The notes: generated by a model not told the origin, from the letters alone. Shown: positions 17,354 to 27,097, counted from the stretch's first letter. The stretch is DNA of 64,000 bases from Niallia sp. XMNu-256 (GCF_036670015.1 NZ_CP137636.1:1714501-1778500), one strand, 5' to 3'. A program made the numbers and translations.

Positions 17354-19288
17354 ATGAGTAGTTGGCGCGAGGAAGTTTTAAAGAAATTTCAGAATTTGAA
17401 CAGTGCTTTGGTTTTAGTATATGATATGGATTATTTGTTAAATGATGAGGAAATTGTCGATGTGTTAAAAGCATTGGGATATGAGATTTTTCGTTTTGAG
17501 GATAGTGTCTCATTTCGCTATCTATATGAGCAACATTATCGAAATCTAGAGGATCAATGGAAACTCATTGTTTATAGCAACGAGGACCTTGTATTTCCAT
17601 ATGAGTTTTTACAAAAAGGTTTTCTTCTTCATCTTCATATTGGTTCCATTTTTCCAAAGTTTTCTGCGCCAATCCTACGAAGTATGAATCGAGAGAATTT
17701 TGATGCCTTGTTTACTGTGCACACGCAGTATCAAGGCTCTTCTTCTGAAAGGGAAACGTTGGATTATATCGTAAAGCGGTTGTATAAGATCCCATATGAA
17801 TTGATTGATAGTGAAGTTGAACTGTATAAATTATTGCTTTCTCTTCATTATGGTCAAAAGGAAATGCCTGAGGTCGTACAAACTTTTTTGTTTGAGAAGT
17901 TTGAAAAAATAGCCGTTTTTAAGGATTTACCGTTAAAGGAAATGATTTCTTCGTCAGCTTCATTCTATAGCTTTGTAGAAAAACAGTGGGCTTCTTTAGT
18001 AGCTGATACGATCGCGACACAAAATGGACAGGCTTTAGAAAAAAGAGAGGACTATCAGTCACATCCTTTTGCCAATCATGATATACGTCGTTTGATGAAT
18101 GATTTATTTCTGGAAGGATTGTTAGCAAAAGCAAAAGATGTCCCGATAGAGCTCGTTCCAGATTGGATGAAAACGGGAATTGAAGAAAAGGGTACTTATG
18201 AAGAAATGGTTCAAAAACTGAAACATATCAGCGAAAAAATTGAGCATAAGCTTTCAACGATAAAATGGTATAAAGATTGGCTTGAATTGGCAGATTTAGT
18301 GGCCGAATATAGATATACGGTATTGGAAAGTGCGGATGCTGGATACAATCAAGAGACAGAAAAGTTGATGGTGAAAGTCAATAAACGTTTTCAAGAGTGG
18401 ATGCTCCATCAGTATCACACGTTAACAAGCTTGCCCCCATTTCCAAAACCGAAAATGGTTCACCATATCCCGCACACCGTTCATGCTCATAAAGCTGATG
18501 GAGAGAAAGTAGCTCTACTCGTTTTAGATGGAATGAGTTTTGTGCAATGGAAACAAGTGAAAAACGATTTGAAGAAACATGGTTTTGCTTTTGAAGAAAG
18601 TGGAGTTTTTGCGTGGGTGCCTACACTTACATCTGTTTCACGACAGGCGATCTTTTCAGGAAATGTTCCTTACACCTTTGGTAATCGTATTAAAACCACT
18701 TCCTCTGAAGAGAAATATTGGAAGGCGTTTTGGGAAAGTAAAGGAATCTTAAAACAATATATAGCGTATCAGCGAGGATTAGGGAGAGAAGAATATAATC
18801 CCCAGCATATTCATGCGTTAAAGAGAAGTTCGGTAAAAGTATATGGTGCTGTAATTGATGTGATTGACCAATTTACACATCATGCCGTTCTTGGTGAAAA
18901 AAGTCTTGTTTCAAATTTAACTCTTTGGCTAGAAAGCGATTATTTAGTACAATTATTATTAGATTTAATGGCTGAAAAATTTACGATTTATATCACTTCA
19001 GATCACGGGAACACAAATGCAATAGGAATAGGCCGGATTTCCGAAGGTGTTTTAGTGGATCAAAAGGGAGAAAGAGTTCGGATTTATAGTGATCGTACAC
19101 TATATGCTGATTCTTTGTCTAAAGTCGATGCTATTCCTTGGAGCAATATTGGCCTTCCTGATGATTATTATGTTCTCTTGTCCCAGTATGGTGAAGCTTT
19201 TGTATCAAAAGGAGAGAAAGTTGTGACCCATGGTGGAATAAGTCTTGAAGAAGTGATTGTACCCTTTGTTAAGGTGCAGCAGAAATAA
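17354..19288 (+). CDS. pglZ: PglZ, alkaline-phosphatase-fold BREX protein
   Basis: PglZ is the hallmark protein of BREX. The 644-residue product has the PglZ domain in its C-terminal half: LLVLDGMSFVQW around Asp392, a Thr/Ser-rich loop (PTLTSVSRQAIFSGNVP) near 419-435, SDHGNTN around Asp550-His551, and THGGISLEEVIVPF around His626. These residues are the metal ligands of the alkaline phosphatase fold, and all are present. The N-terminal half is helical and lacks a known motif. It starts at ATG 17354, 12 bases after pglX. In other BREX types PglZ is essential, can act as a nuclease or phosphodiesterase, and links methylase to BrxC. Confidence 0.9.
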   Translation: MSSWREEVLKKFQNLNSALVLVYDMDYLLNDEEIVDVLKALGYEIFRFEDSVSFRYLYEQHYRNLEDQWKLIVYSNEDLVFPYEFLQKGFLLHLHIGSIFPKFSAPILRSMNRENFDALFTVHTQYQGSSSERETLDYIVKRLYKIPYELIDSEVELYKLLLSLHYGQKEMPEVVQTFLFEKFEKIAVFKDLPLKEMISSSASFYSFVEKQWASLVADTIATQNGQALEKREDYQSHPFANHDIRRLMNDLFLEGLLAKAKDVPIELVPDWMKTGIEEKGTYEEMVQKLKHISEKIEHKLSTIKWYKDWLELADLVAEYRYTVLESADAGYNQETEKLMVKVNKRFQEWMLHQYHTLTSLPPFPKPKMVHHIPHTVHAHKADGEKVALLVLDGMSFVQWKQVKNDLKKHGFAFEESGVFAWVPTLTSVSRQAIFSGNVPYTFGNRIKTTSSEEKYWKAFWESKGILKQYIAYQRGLGREEYNPQHIHALKRSSVKVYGAVIDVIDQFTHHAVLGEKSLVSNLTLWLESDYLVQLLLDLMAEKFTIYITSDHGNTNAIGIGRISEGVLVDQKGERVRIYSDRTLYADSLSKVDAIPWSNIGLPDDYYVLLSQYGEAFVSKGEKVVTHGGISLEEVIVPFVKVQQK

Positions 19289-19302
19289 GGAGAGGATACT
19301 TG

Positions 19303-20019
19303 ATGAAAAAGCCTGTTGGATTCGATCAAAAGGTCTTATTACATCAATTAGATTTTACAGCACATCATACAAAGAAATCTTCTCGAAGTGAGATGTATGA
19401 ACTTTTAGATGGATATTTACGTAATGATATTACAGGAGCAAAGTCAAGGAAAAATGCGATTACCATGTTAATGAAAATTTGGTATTTAGTCGATCCCGAC
19501 ATGGTGCCAGTTCGCGATAAAATGTTAGAGATATTCTCTTCCTTATCAAAAGAAGAACGACTTTTAGTTCATTGGGGAATGACTCTAGCTGCTTATCCCT
19601 TTGTTAAAGATTTAGCGTATGTATTTGGCAAGTTATTTCGCTTACAAGATGTAGTAGCTAGTGTAGAAGTTGGAAAGAGAATGAAGGAAGCGTATGGAGA
19701 CCGGCGCCGGGTGGAAGTTGCGACAAGTGCTGTCTTGATGAGTATGAAATCATGGGAAGTCCTACTTCCAGAAAAAAAACGTTCTTATCGCTTACATTCA
19801 ACCATTGCAATCCAACATCCTGACTTACAAGCTTTTATTATCCAAGTGCTATTACAAGTATTAGAAAACACATCTTTGCAGCTAGATATGATTCAAAATC
19901 ATCCGCTGTTTTTTCCATTTTCGTATGATTTAAATGTGCTTGAATTACGTGAAAAAAGTGAATTCGCTTTTTATCGACAAGGAATAGATACGCTGGTCGT
20001 TGAGCGAAGTGTAGGATAA
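19303..20019 (+). CDS. helical protein in BREX operon, possibly BrxA-like
   Basis: This 238-residue protein starts at ATG 19303, after AAGGAGAGG (a TTG lies just before), 14 bases after pglZ. I see no catalytic motif. It is mainly alpha-helical, with LLDGYLRNDITGAKSRKN at about 29-46 and a central helix-rich block ending LSMKSWEVLLPEKKR. BrxA, a small helical nucleic-acid-binding BREX protein of about 200 residues, has a similar order of helices and is otherwise missing from this locus. That makes a BrxA equivalent likely by elimination, but sequence similarity is too weak for a firm name. A terminator follows immediately at 20024. Confidence 0.55.
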   Translation: MKKPVGFDQKVLLHQLDFTAHHTKKSSRSEMYELLDGYLRNDITGAKSRKNAITMLMKIWYLVDPDMVPVRDKMLEIFSSLSKEERLLVHWGMTLAAYPFVKDLAYVFGKLFRLQDVVASVEVGKRMKEAYGDRRRVEVATSAVLMSMKSWEVLLPEKKRSYRLHSTIAIQHPDLQAFIIQVLLQVLENTSLQLDMIQNHPLFFPFSYDLNVLELREKSEFAFYRQGIDTLVVERSVG

Positions 20020-20023
20020 ACGG

Positions 20024-20059
20024 AACCTTATTCAAAAAATGGATAAGGTTTTCTTTTTA
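20024..20059 (+). terminator. terminator between BrxA-like gene and helicase
   Basis: AACCTTATTC at 20024-20033 pairs with GGATAAGGTT at 20041-20050 (one G-T pair), followed by TTCTTTTT. This is a standard intrinsic terminator placed inside the defence operon, before the helicase. Confidence 0.75.
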
Positions 20060-20076
20060 TAGACGGAGGGGTGCTT

Positions 20077-23000
20077 ATGCTAGGAATAGGCGATATCATA
20101 TCCAGCTCATATTTCCCAGAAAGTGTGGAAATTAAAAAATGTGAAGTTTTTGTAGATTATTACATCATTAAGGCAATTGGACAGGAAACAAATCAATATT
20201 ACGAAATTATGTTAGAAAAAGAAAAAATACAAGATTTTACACGCTTGAATCGAGAAAAGGATTCTTTAACGATATCCTCAATCGACGTGCAAAAATACTT
20301 GCAATATTTACATATGAAAAATGAGATGAAGTTTTCAAAAACGAGAGCACTGGGCAATAAACAATTATTGCCATTGCCACATCAAATTGAAGCGGTTTAT
20401 AGCCGAATGCTTCAAGTTCCTCAAGTTCGTTTTTTACTAGCTGATGATCCTGGAGCCGGGAAAACGATTATGGCGGGGATGTTGATAAAAGAATTAAAAG
20501 CAAGGTTGGGTATTGAGCGAGTTCTAATTCTTGTTCCACCGCTAGTACTAAAACAGTGGCAAGAGGAATTAGAACAAAAATTTGACGAGTATTTTCATAT
20601 TATTAATCGAGCCACAATAAAGGAATATGGGGGGAAGAATCCCTTTATCGCGAATGGTTTTTGTCTCGCTTCTATGTATTGGGCTTCAAGAGAAGAGATA
20701 AAAGCTCTTATTCAAGAAGCCCAATTTGATCTAGTGATTGTTGACGAAGCACATAAGATGGCTGCTTATACACACGGTACAGTAAAAAGAAAAACGTTTC
20801 GAACAAAGTTATATCAATTGGGGGAATCATTGTTAAAAAAGACCCATCATTGCTTATTATTAACCGCGACACCGCATAAAGGAGATTCTGAAAACTTCCG
20901 ACATTTAATGAGGTTAATTGATGAAGATATTTTTTCTAACAAGTCGAATGAAAGCTTAAAAGAAAAAACAAATCCATTTATTATTCGACGATTAAAAGAG
21001 AATCTCAAAAACTTTGATGGGTCTCCAATATTTCCAAGACGGACCACTAAAACAATTCAATACCAATTAACAGATGAAGAACTAGCACTTTATGAAGCTG
21101 TAACAGAGTATGTACAAAACTACTATAATCGAGCGATTAATAATGGCAGTCAAAGTACGGCTTTTGCGATGATGTTACTTCAGCGCCGGCTCAGCTCATC
21201 GATTGATGCTATCTATCTTTCGTTAAAGAGAAGGTACAAGAGGTTATATAAGCTTTATAAGCAAACGGAAGAAGAGCGTCAAAAGTTTATGCGAAAAATA
21301 AAATCGGTAGATACCGAGAATTATTTGGAAGAAGGAAGTGAGATTCAGGAACAACTTGAAAATCAATTTGAACAGTCCATTGATGTGATTGATCCAAAAG
21401 AGTTGAAAAAGGAATTATTGATATTGAAAAAGCTCATTCAACAGGCGGAAAATATTAAACTCTATGCTGTTGAAAGAAAGTATCAAGAACTAGAGGACAC
21501 TCTATTTGGTCCAAGTGGACTTTTAAATCATAATGAAAAAATCCTTATCTTTACAGAAGCAGCTGATACGTTGAACTATTTAGAAGAAAAGTTGTTAAAA
21601 CGGGTTTCCAGAGTGGCTAAAATCGTAGGAAGTTTTTCAATGGATCAACGTAGGAAACAAGTTGAATTATTTCGCAATGAATGTCAAATTATGATTGCAA
21701 CAGACGCAGGTGGGGAGTCCATCAACCTTCAATTTTGTAACCAAATGATTAATTATGATATTCCATGGAATCCAAATAAACTGGAACAACGAATGGGGCG
21801 TATTCACCGGATTGGACAAAAAAATGAAGTCTTTGTTTTTAATTTAGTCGCGCAAAATACACGAGAGGGTAGTGTTATGACTAAGTTATTAGAAAAAATG
21901 GAATTAATGAAGTCTGATCTAGGTTCTGATGCTGTTTATGATTTTATAGGGGAAATATTAGAGGATCATTATGATAGTTTAGCTGATTTAATGCAACAAG
22001 CAATCCTACATCGTGAGAATTTAGATGACATTATAGCTGATATGGATAAAACATTGTCCCAGGAACATAGAAATCTTTTGAGAGTTATGGAAGAGGAGAA
22101 AATGATCGAAGATATTGTGGATCTTCCGGAACTAAGGCGTGAAAAGAATACTCTTTCAGTCCAAAGAATTCCTCCGAGGGCATACACGGATTTAACGACT
22201 TATGTCTTTGAAAAAAAACGTGTTCGAGTGTTGAAGTCCCAAGACGAAAAAGTGATGCGGATTGAGAGATTACCAAAATTTATCCGTGATTATCTTCCGG
22301 AACTACAGGATTATCAGGGAGAAAGCTATCGTTTTACGAATTCATTAGAATTTGAATCGGAAGAAGTTCCAATGATCAATGAAAGTCATCCATTATTTCA
22401 GGTGAGTCTCCAGTTGATGAAAAAAGAAAATGAAGGAAAGGATTGGCAACATTACACCGTTTCAGCTAATGTTCCGGAAAAGCTCCATGTAGAAGTTTAT
22501 CATGTTCGTATTGTTGATGGGACAGGAAAAGAATTAGAAAATGAATATATTCATTTAGCTAAACGCAGTAATGGAGATGTGATTCCAATCGATCCATATT
22601 GGTTATTTGCCAATGAATTTCTGGATCAATCATTTAGCGTAGAAACGAGTGTAACGAATCAATGTACAAATGAGATCTTTAAAGAGTCTATTACGATTCG
22701 GGATAAAGTCTTATCCAAAAGAGAGAAGCAATTGGATAAGATGGTTGCGTTTTTAGAGAAGTCATTTAATCAACAGTATCGTGATACCCTGGAACGATTG
22801 GAAAAATACCAACAAGAAAACATCGATAATCGCAATAGTGCATTAATCAACCAAATGAATGCCCAACTGATTGATATAGATATGAAGAAAGAGCAACGAC
22901 TGACGACGATCCAGCGTCAGAAAAATATTTCGATGAAACCTCCGAAGAAAATTATTTCTTTAGAAGTTCTTCCATCAGCTAACTGTGATCGGGTAATTGC

Positions 23001-23277
23001 TGTTGATTATTTTGATGTAGTATTGAACTATGAAAGGGAAAATGGTCGTTTAAATGTTAGGATGTTTAATAATTTAAGTTTAGTTGATTTTTATAGCGAG
23101 CGGTTTAATGGGGAAGAACGATATATCATCTTAACTGAAAACGAACAATTTATTCCAGGTGGGTTTTATTTGGAAGATTTACATGACATTTTAGAGAAGG
23201 TTTATATTTATGTCGTAAGGAACGGGGAGGTAGTTAGTGAGAAGGCGATGAAAGATGAAATCGTTTTTTGGAGATGA
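20077..23277 (+). CDS. brxHII: SNF2-family helicase, BrxHII/DrmD type
   Basis: SNF2-like helicases of about 1000-1100 residues serve as BrxHII in BREX type 3 and as DrmD in DISARM class 1. This one has 1066 residues from ATG 20077, behind GGAGGGG (a GTG at 20071 overlaps that site). The N-terminal about 100 residues are a beta-rich unit. Then comes LPHQIEAVYSRML (about 98-110), Walker A DDPGAGKT at 123-130, VDEAHKMAAY with DEAH at 223-226, TATPHKGDSENF near 265, TDAGGESINLQF near 545, and motif VI QRMGRIHRIGQ at 571-581. The C-terminal 400 residues are coiled and basic. It would translocate on double-stranded DNA. A single helicase may serve both the DISARM-like and BREX-like parts. A decayed homologue of its tail follows at 23419. 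Confidence 0.85.
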   Translation: MLGIGDIISSSYFPESVEIKKCEVFVDYYIIKAIGQETNQYYEIMLEKEKIQDFTRLNREKDSLTISSIDVQKYLQYLHMKNEMKFSKTRALGNKQLLPLPHQIEAVYSRMLQVPQVRFLLADDPGAGKTIMAGMLIKELKARLGIERVLILVPPLVLKQWQEELEQKFDEYFHIINRATIKEYGGKNPFIANGFCLASMYWASREEIKALIQEAQFDLVIVDEAHKMAAYTHGTVKRKTFRTKLYQLGESLLKKTHHCLLLTATPHKGDSENFRHLMRLIDEDIFSNKSNESLKEKTNPFIIRRLKENLKNFDGSPIFPRRTTKTIQYQLTDEELALYEAVTEYVQNYYNRAINNGSQSTAFAMMLLQRRLSSSIDAIYLSLKRRYKRLYKLYKQTEEERQKFMRKIKSVDTENYLEEGSEIQEQLENQFEQSIDVIDPKELKKELLILKKLIQQAENIKLYAVERKYQELEDTLFGPSGLLNHNEKILIFTEAADTLNYLEEKLLKRVSRVAKIVGSFSMDQRRKQVELFRNECQIMIATDAGGESINLQFCNQMINYDIPWNPNKLEQRMGRIHRIGQKNEVFVFNLVAQNTREGSVMTKLLEKMELMKSDLGSDAVYDFIGEILEDHYDSLADLMQQAILHRENLDDIIADMDKTLSQEHRNLLRVMEEEKMIEDIVDLPELRREKNTLSVQRIPPRAYTDLTTYVFEKKRVRVLKSQDEKVMRIERLPKFIRDYLPELQDYQGESYRFTNSLEFESEEVPMINESHPLFQVSLQLMKKENEGKDWQHYTVSANVPEKLHVEVYHVRIVDGTGKELENEYIHLAKRSNGDVIPIDPYWLFANEFLDQSFSVETSVTNQCTNEIFKESITIRDKVLSKREKQLDKMVAFLEKSFNQQYRDTLERLEKYQQENIDNRNSALINQMNAQLIDIDMKKEQRLTTIQRQKNISMKPPKKIISLEVLPSANCDRVIAVDYFDVVLNYERENGRLNVRMFNNLSLVDFYSERFNGEERYIILTENEQFIPGGFYLEDLHDILEKVYIYVVRNGEVVSEKAMKDEIVFWR

Positions 23278-23282
23278 CGGAC

Positions 23283-23309
23283 GGCGAACAGTGTTTGAAA
23301 TTGTTCGCC
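23283..23309 (+). terminator. hairpin after brxHII
   Basis: GGCGAACA at 23283-23290 and TGTTCGCC at 23302-23309 form an 8-bp stem with an 11-base loop, six bases after the helicase stop codon. The T tract is absent, so it is a weak terminator or an mRNA end-stabiliser. Confidence 0.5.
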
Positions 23310-23418
23310 AAAGTTTCATAGGGATAATCGACAAGTCACTAGTGAGCTATGTTACAATGTAAAAAATGAAACGGAAATTAAAAATTATTGCCTTTCAGAA
23401 GTTATAATAAATCCTTAG

Positions 23419-23621
23419 TAATTCGTGAAAACATTTTATCCGAAGGAGAGAAGCGGCTAAATAAAATGCATATGTTTTTGGAAAAGTCGTTTACTCAACA
23501 ATATTGTGAAACTTTAAAAATGTTAGATCAATAACAACAGGAGAATTTAGATAATCGTAATAGTACATTAATTAATCAGATGAATGTTAGGTTAATGGAT
23601 ATAGACATCAAAAAATTTTGG
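23419..23621 (+). pseudogene. remnant of a second, divergent brxHII tail
   Basis: This stretch translates as ILSEGEKRLNKMHMFLEKSF, then a segment with QQYCETLKMLDQ, a stop codon, and QQENLDNRNSTLINQMN. It is similar over about 65 codons to residues near 873-938 of the intact helicase just upstream (VLSKREKQLDKM... QQENIDNRNSALINQMN). The two differ at roughly a third of positions, so this is not a fresh tandem duplication. It looks like the tail of a related system that was lost or replaced. No start, stop or ribosome binding site makes sense here. Confidence 0.75.
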
Positions 23622-23700
23622 GTGCCTGGTTACAACATAAAACGACTCCAGTTTGTTGAAATTTGCAGAACACTTGAATTTGGAAAAGAGTTGCTTTAAT
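23622..23700 (+). pseudogene. possible HTH-regulator tail remnant
   Basis: The frame GYNIKRLQFVEICRTLEFGK ends in a TAA near 23699. The pattern resembles the C-terminal helix of Xre-family regulators (RxxLxFxEICxxL). It directly follows the helicase remnant and has no start. This is a weak call on 27 residues. Confidence 0.3.
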
Positions 23701-23982
23701 AACCGCAGAGGTTTACCTCTACAGATCATTTAGCTATAGTAATTAATATTCATGAAACATATATGTTTCTCTGAAAATTACTGTCCATGTGTTTAATTTT
23801 GGGTTAAAGGAAGTAAATAAAGTACTTAAGTTGCTACCTATAAACTTGTGACAAAAGTTACAAAACTGGATCGTAATAGAAGTAGAGAACTTAATAAACA
23901 ATTCTAAGTCTTGCGTATTTTAATGGTTATAGAGGTAATTCAGAAATCAGAGAGTATATATTATCTTATTTAGGCCTTTTAT

Positions 23983-24038
23983 AAGGACGGGTTTTTATGT
24001 TTCAAAATAAAACATAGGAACCGTCCTTTTTGTGTTTT
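23983..24038 (+). terminator. long hairpin terminator
   Basis: AAGGACGG at 23983-23990 pairs with CCGTCCTT at 24021-24028, with an inner stem ATGTTT ... AAACAT, followed by TTTGTGTTTTT. It closes the remnant region and lies about 75 bases before the next (broken) gene. Confidence 0.7.
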
Positions 24039-24113
24039 TACTTTTCTCTATTATCGTCAATAGGTATATTGTAGTATAATATAGAAAAATAGGAATATTA
24101 GGAGCGGATACTA

Positions 24114-25814
24114 TGGCAATTACAGTCGCGGAATCGATTCGATCATCGGCTACGACGGGAGAAAGGTTATTGTTCCGCACGTTAAAAACCTTTCTACGAG
24201 ATGATTATATCGTTTATTACGAACCTGATATTCTTGGAGAGAGACCGGATTTTGTTATTTTTGGTCCTGATTTAGGTCGGTTGTATTAGAAGTGAAAGAT
24301 TTTACAAAGAATACATTATTTCAAATTAACTACGATGAATGGCATATTATTGCTTCCTCAGTCGAGCAAACCATTGTGAAAAGTCCATTGAAACAGGCAA
24401 GAGATTATACTTTTCACATTGTTGATGTTTTAAAAAAGGATAAAAACCTCGATCAATTGGATGGGAAATATAAGCTTCGGCTAAAATTCCCTTATGATAC
24501 GGGGTGGTATTTACACGACTTTATTCAAAGGATTTTGTTAAAGATGGTCTTTATTCAGTCATTGATCCGGACCTTTGCTTAACAAGAGATGAGATTGATC
24601 CTGAGAAAGAGGAATTTTCTGAGGAAATACTCATGGAAAAGATATTAAATATGTTTGTTGTTCCTTTTCGACTAAAAGAACCTCTTTCATATGAAGATAT
24701 TAATGCGATTCGTTATCACTATATCCTGAAGTGCGGATTAGTGCGGAATTTAAACCTCCTGTACCGTATCAAGACCAGTTATTATTGTCTCTTCATGATT
24801 ATTAAAACAATGGATTTACATCAGGAAAATCTAGCAAAACAAATCGGTGATAAAAATCTGCTGATTCGAGGTGTTGCAGGCAGTGGGAAGACGCTGATTT
24901 TAGCAGGCCGAGCCAAAATGCTGTCAAAAGAACATCCAGATTGGAAAATCTTGATCCTATGTTACAATATTTCACTGGCCAATGGAATCCAACAAATGGT
25001 GACCCATATGTTGAATGAACCAGAGGATTTATTTGATTTTGATTTTACTAATAACTCTGTCGAGGTTCCAAAAGACAATAAAAATGTGATCGTACGAAAC
25101 TTCCATTCCTGGCTGAAAAACGACTTAAAAATAAGAGAGCAGCAAATTCCAACAATGATCTCAAAACTAGAAAATAACGAGGCGATTTTTTTACCTAAAT
25201 ATGATGCGATCTTAATTGATGAAGGTCAAGATTTTGAATCCGATTGGCTCCGCTTGGTGAGTCTCCTTATTAATAAGGAAACCCAATCCTTTTTATTGGT
25301 GGAGGATCGAGCTCAAACCATTTACAAAAGAAAGCGTTCTTATACAAGATACCGGTTTAAACTTCAGGGGCAGGTCTCGAATTCTATCGATTAATTATCG
25401 GAATACAGCGCAGATTATTAAATTTGCTTGGGACTTTTACCAGAAGCATTCTATTTTTAAAAATAAAGTCGTGAATCGAGAATCGAAGGGGAGATCATTG
25501 CCCCTCAAAGTACAAGACGTAAGGGTCCAGAGCCAGGCATTATTAAAACGAACAACTTTAATACTGAAATTAAAATGGTGGCTAGGCAGATTCAAAAATT
25601 AAATGAGGAGAAGAAAGTTCCCTATCAAGAAATGTTGATTCTATATCGAGTCAAACGAACGCTGAAATACTCGGTCATCGATATGATCACAAATGCCTTG
25701 AAAGAATATGGGATTGACTATTATTGGATTACCGAAAATGATCAATCCAAACGATTGTTTGAAAAAGAGGATGGGAAAGTAAAAATTAGTACCATCGATA
25801 GTAGTAAGGTGTAA
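24114..25814 (+). pseudogene. broken NERD-domain UvrD-like helicase
   Basis: The original protein began at ATG 24114 (after GGAGCGG) with a NERD nuclease domain: GERLLFRTLKTFLRDDYIVYYE ... RPDFVIF, then after a frameshift near 24275 LEVKDF. A UvrD-type helicase followed, with Walker A GVAGSGKT near 24868-24890 and IDEGQDFESDW near 25215. At least four frameshifts (about 24275, 24505, 24710-24800, 25370-25510) break it. It stops after KISTIDSSK, in the middle of the C-terminal lobe, where other DNA is joined. NERD helicases are common in defence islands. A fragment of the same type lies at 44148. Confidence 0.8.
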
Positions 25815-25821
25815 ATTAGAT

Positions 25822-26673
25822 GTGCATCATCCGAAAGACGTTGAAAAGTTTAAACGTTATTGTATTGACACAAAAGTTATAGAGAGTCCGTCCCAACCTT
25901 ATGTAAAAATTGGAACGGTTTGTTTAGAATCAAATGCTAGGTATGACAATCAATCTCGCTTACATTTACTGTACAAGATTATTGAACAATCAATAGAAAA
26001 ACTGGATCTACTATTGTTTCCAGCCGGATATTTTAGTACAGATCACTTGCCAGCTCGTTCCAAGTTGTTGTGGTTGGAACAAAAAATTAAAACGCATTTA
26101 AATAAATTAGATTCTGATCTTGTTGTTTGCTTAGGAATTGATGGAAACCAAGGAAGAGACCAATACGCAGTTACTTGTTCAAGAAAAGGAATTCAATCTA
26201 TAGGGAGAAAGTTCCATCCGGCTCCAAATGAATATATGGATCCAGCAGAATCTTTTCTAAGTGAAGAAGAAGGGTTTAACCGGATTATCGAGATCAAAGG
26301 GAAAAAGTTTTATACAGCTGTTTGCTATGATTCATTTGGAATTAAGAATCATCAGATAAAAAATCCAGGTGTTGATGGAATTCTAAACTTGGTTCATCAG
26401 TTTTGGCCAAAAGGTGAAGGAAATTCAGGGGATGTCTTTTTTGCTAGACACGGATTTGCCGGTGCAGCAAAACAGTGGAATTGTCCAATATTCGGTGCAG
26501 CCGTTTTCTTTAACAGGGAAGTACCCGTGAATTGGCCCACAGGTGTAACGTGGTCATTAGATGATAAATTAACAACTAGATATTGGAAGTATGAAAATAA
26601 TACATATACAAGCTATGATGAGTTCAAATTGATAGATAAAGAGAAGGCTATTGTAAAGTTTTATAAGCTTTAA
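25822..26673 (+). CDS. nitrilase-fold protein lacking the catalytic Glu
   Basis: This 283-residue protein has the carbon-nitrogen hydrolase fold pattern. The Lys of the Glu-Lys-Cys triad is at 130 (SIGRKFHP) and the Cys at 168 (TAVCYDSFG). The position after LLLFP, where nitrilases have Glu, is Ala68 (FPAGYF). The enzyme may therefore be inactive in hydrolysis, bind a small molecule, or use another acid. Start GTG 25822 has a weak AAGGTG site; the first 28 residues may come from the DNA junction with the broken helicase upstream. No neighbour indicates a pathway. It lies within the defence island, which suggests a defence or signalling role only by position. Confidence 0.6.
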   Translation: MHHPKDVEKFKRYCIDTKVIESPSQPYVKIGTVCLESNARYDNQSRLHLLYKIIEQSIEKLDLLLFPAGYFSTDHLPARSKLLWLEQKIKTHLNKLDSDLVVCLGIDGNQGRDQYAVTCSRKGIQSIGRKFHPAPNEYMDPAESFLSEEEGFNRIIEIKGKKFYTAVCYDSFGIKNHQIKNPGVDGILNLVHQFWPKGEGNSGDVFFARHGFAGAAKQWNCPIFGAAVFFNREVPVNWPTGVTWSLDDKLTTRYWKYENNTYTSYDEFKLIDKEKAIVKFYKL

Positions 26674-26697
26674 TAATAAAGATATTTGTAACTATCG

Positions 26698-27097
26698 ATG
26701 GTGCAAGGAGTCGTAAACGGGGTGAATCCTATAGAAAAGGTACTTAAAGCCTATGTCGCTCAGAATCTTAAGCGAGTATCAGCAGATCTTGCATGGGAAG
26801 TATCCACACTGGACAAAGGCTATTATTTATTTAATCAATCTAAACAGTTTGCTTTGCGTCCTGACCTGGTGATGACACGAAAGGATCAAAGTAAAATTAT
26901 ACTGGATACAAAGTGGAAATCGCTCTGTAATCAACCTCAGCGAAATTACGGGATTTCACAAGCAGACATGTAGCTTTGAATCCTTTCTTAAGGACGATGG
27001 ACTTGAAACGAGGGTCCGTTTATTTTTTGTAGATGTGACAAATGTTGATAGAAGTCTTGATGCATTACGTGAAAAGCTGTTAAAAAGTAATTACTAG
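26698..27097 (+). pseudogene. McrC C-terminal remnant
   Basis: The frame from 26698 to 26973 reads VNPIEKVLKAYVAQNLKR ... FALRPDLVMTRKDQSK ... IILDTKWKSL ... NYGISQADM, which matches the nuclease core of McrC (RPD ... DTKW, with D and K of the PD-(D/E)XK site). It stops where the family continues YQLYAY. A second frame, up to TAG at 27095-27097, reads LETRVRLFFVDVTNVDRSL and may be the tail of the same or another gene. The N-terminal half is gone. It is unrelated to the intact mcrC at 36.9 kb at the DNA level as far as I can see. Confidence 0.7.
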
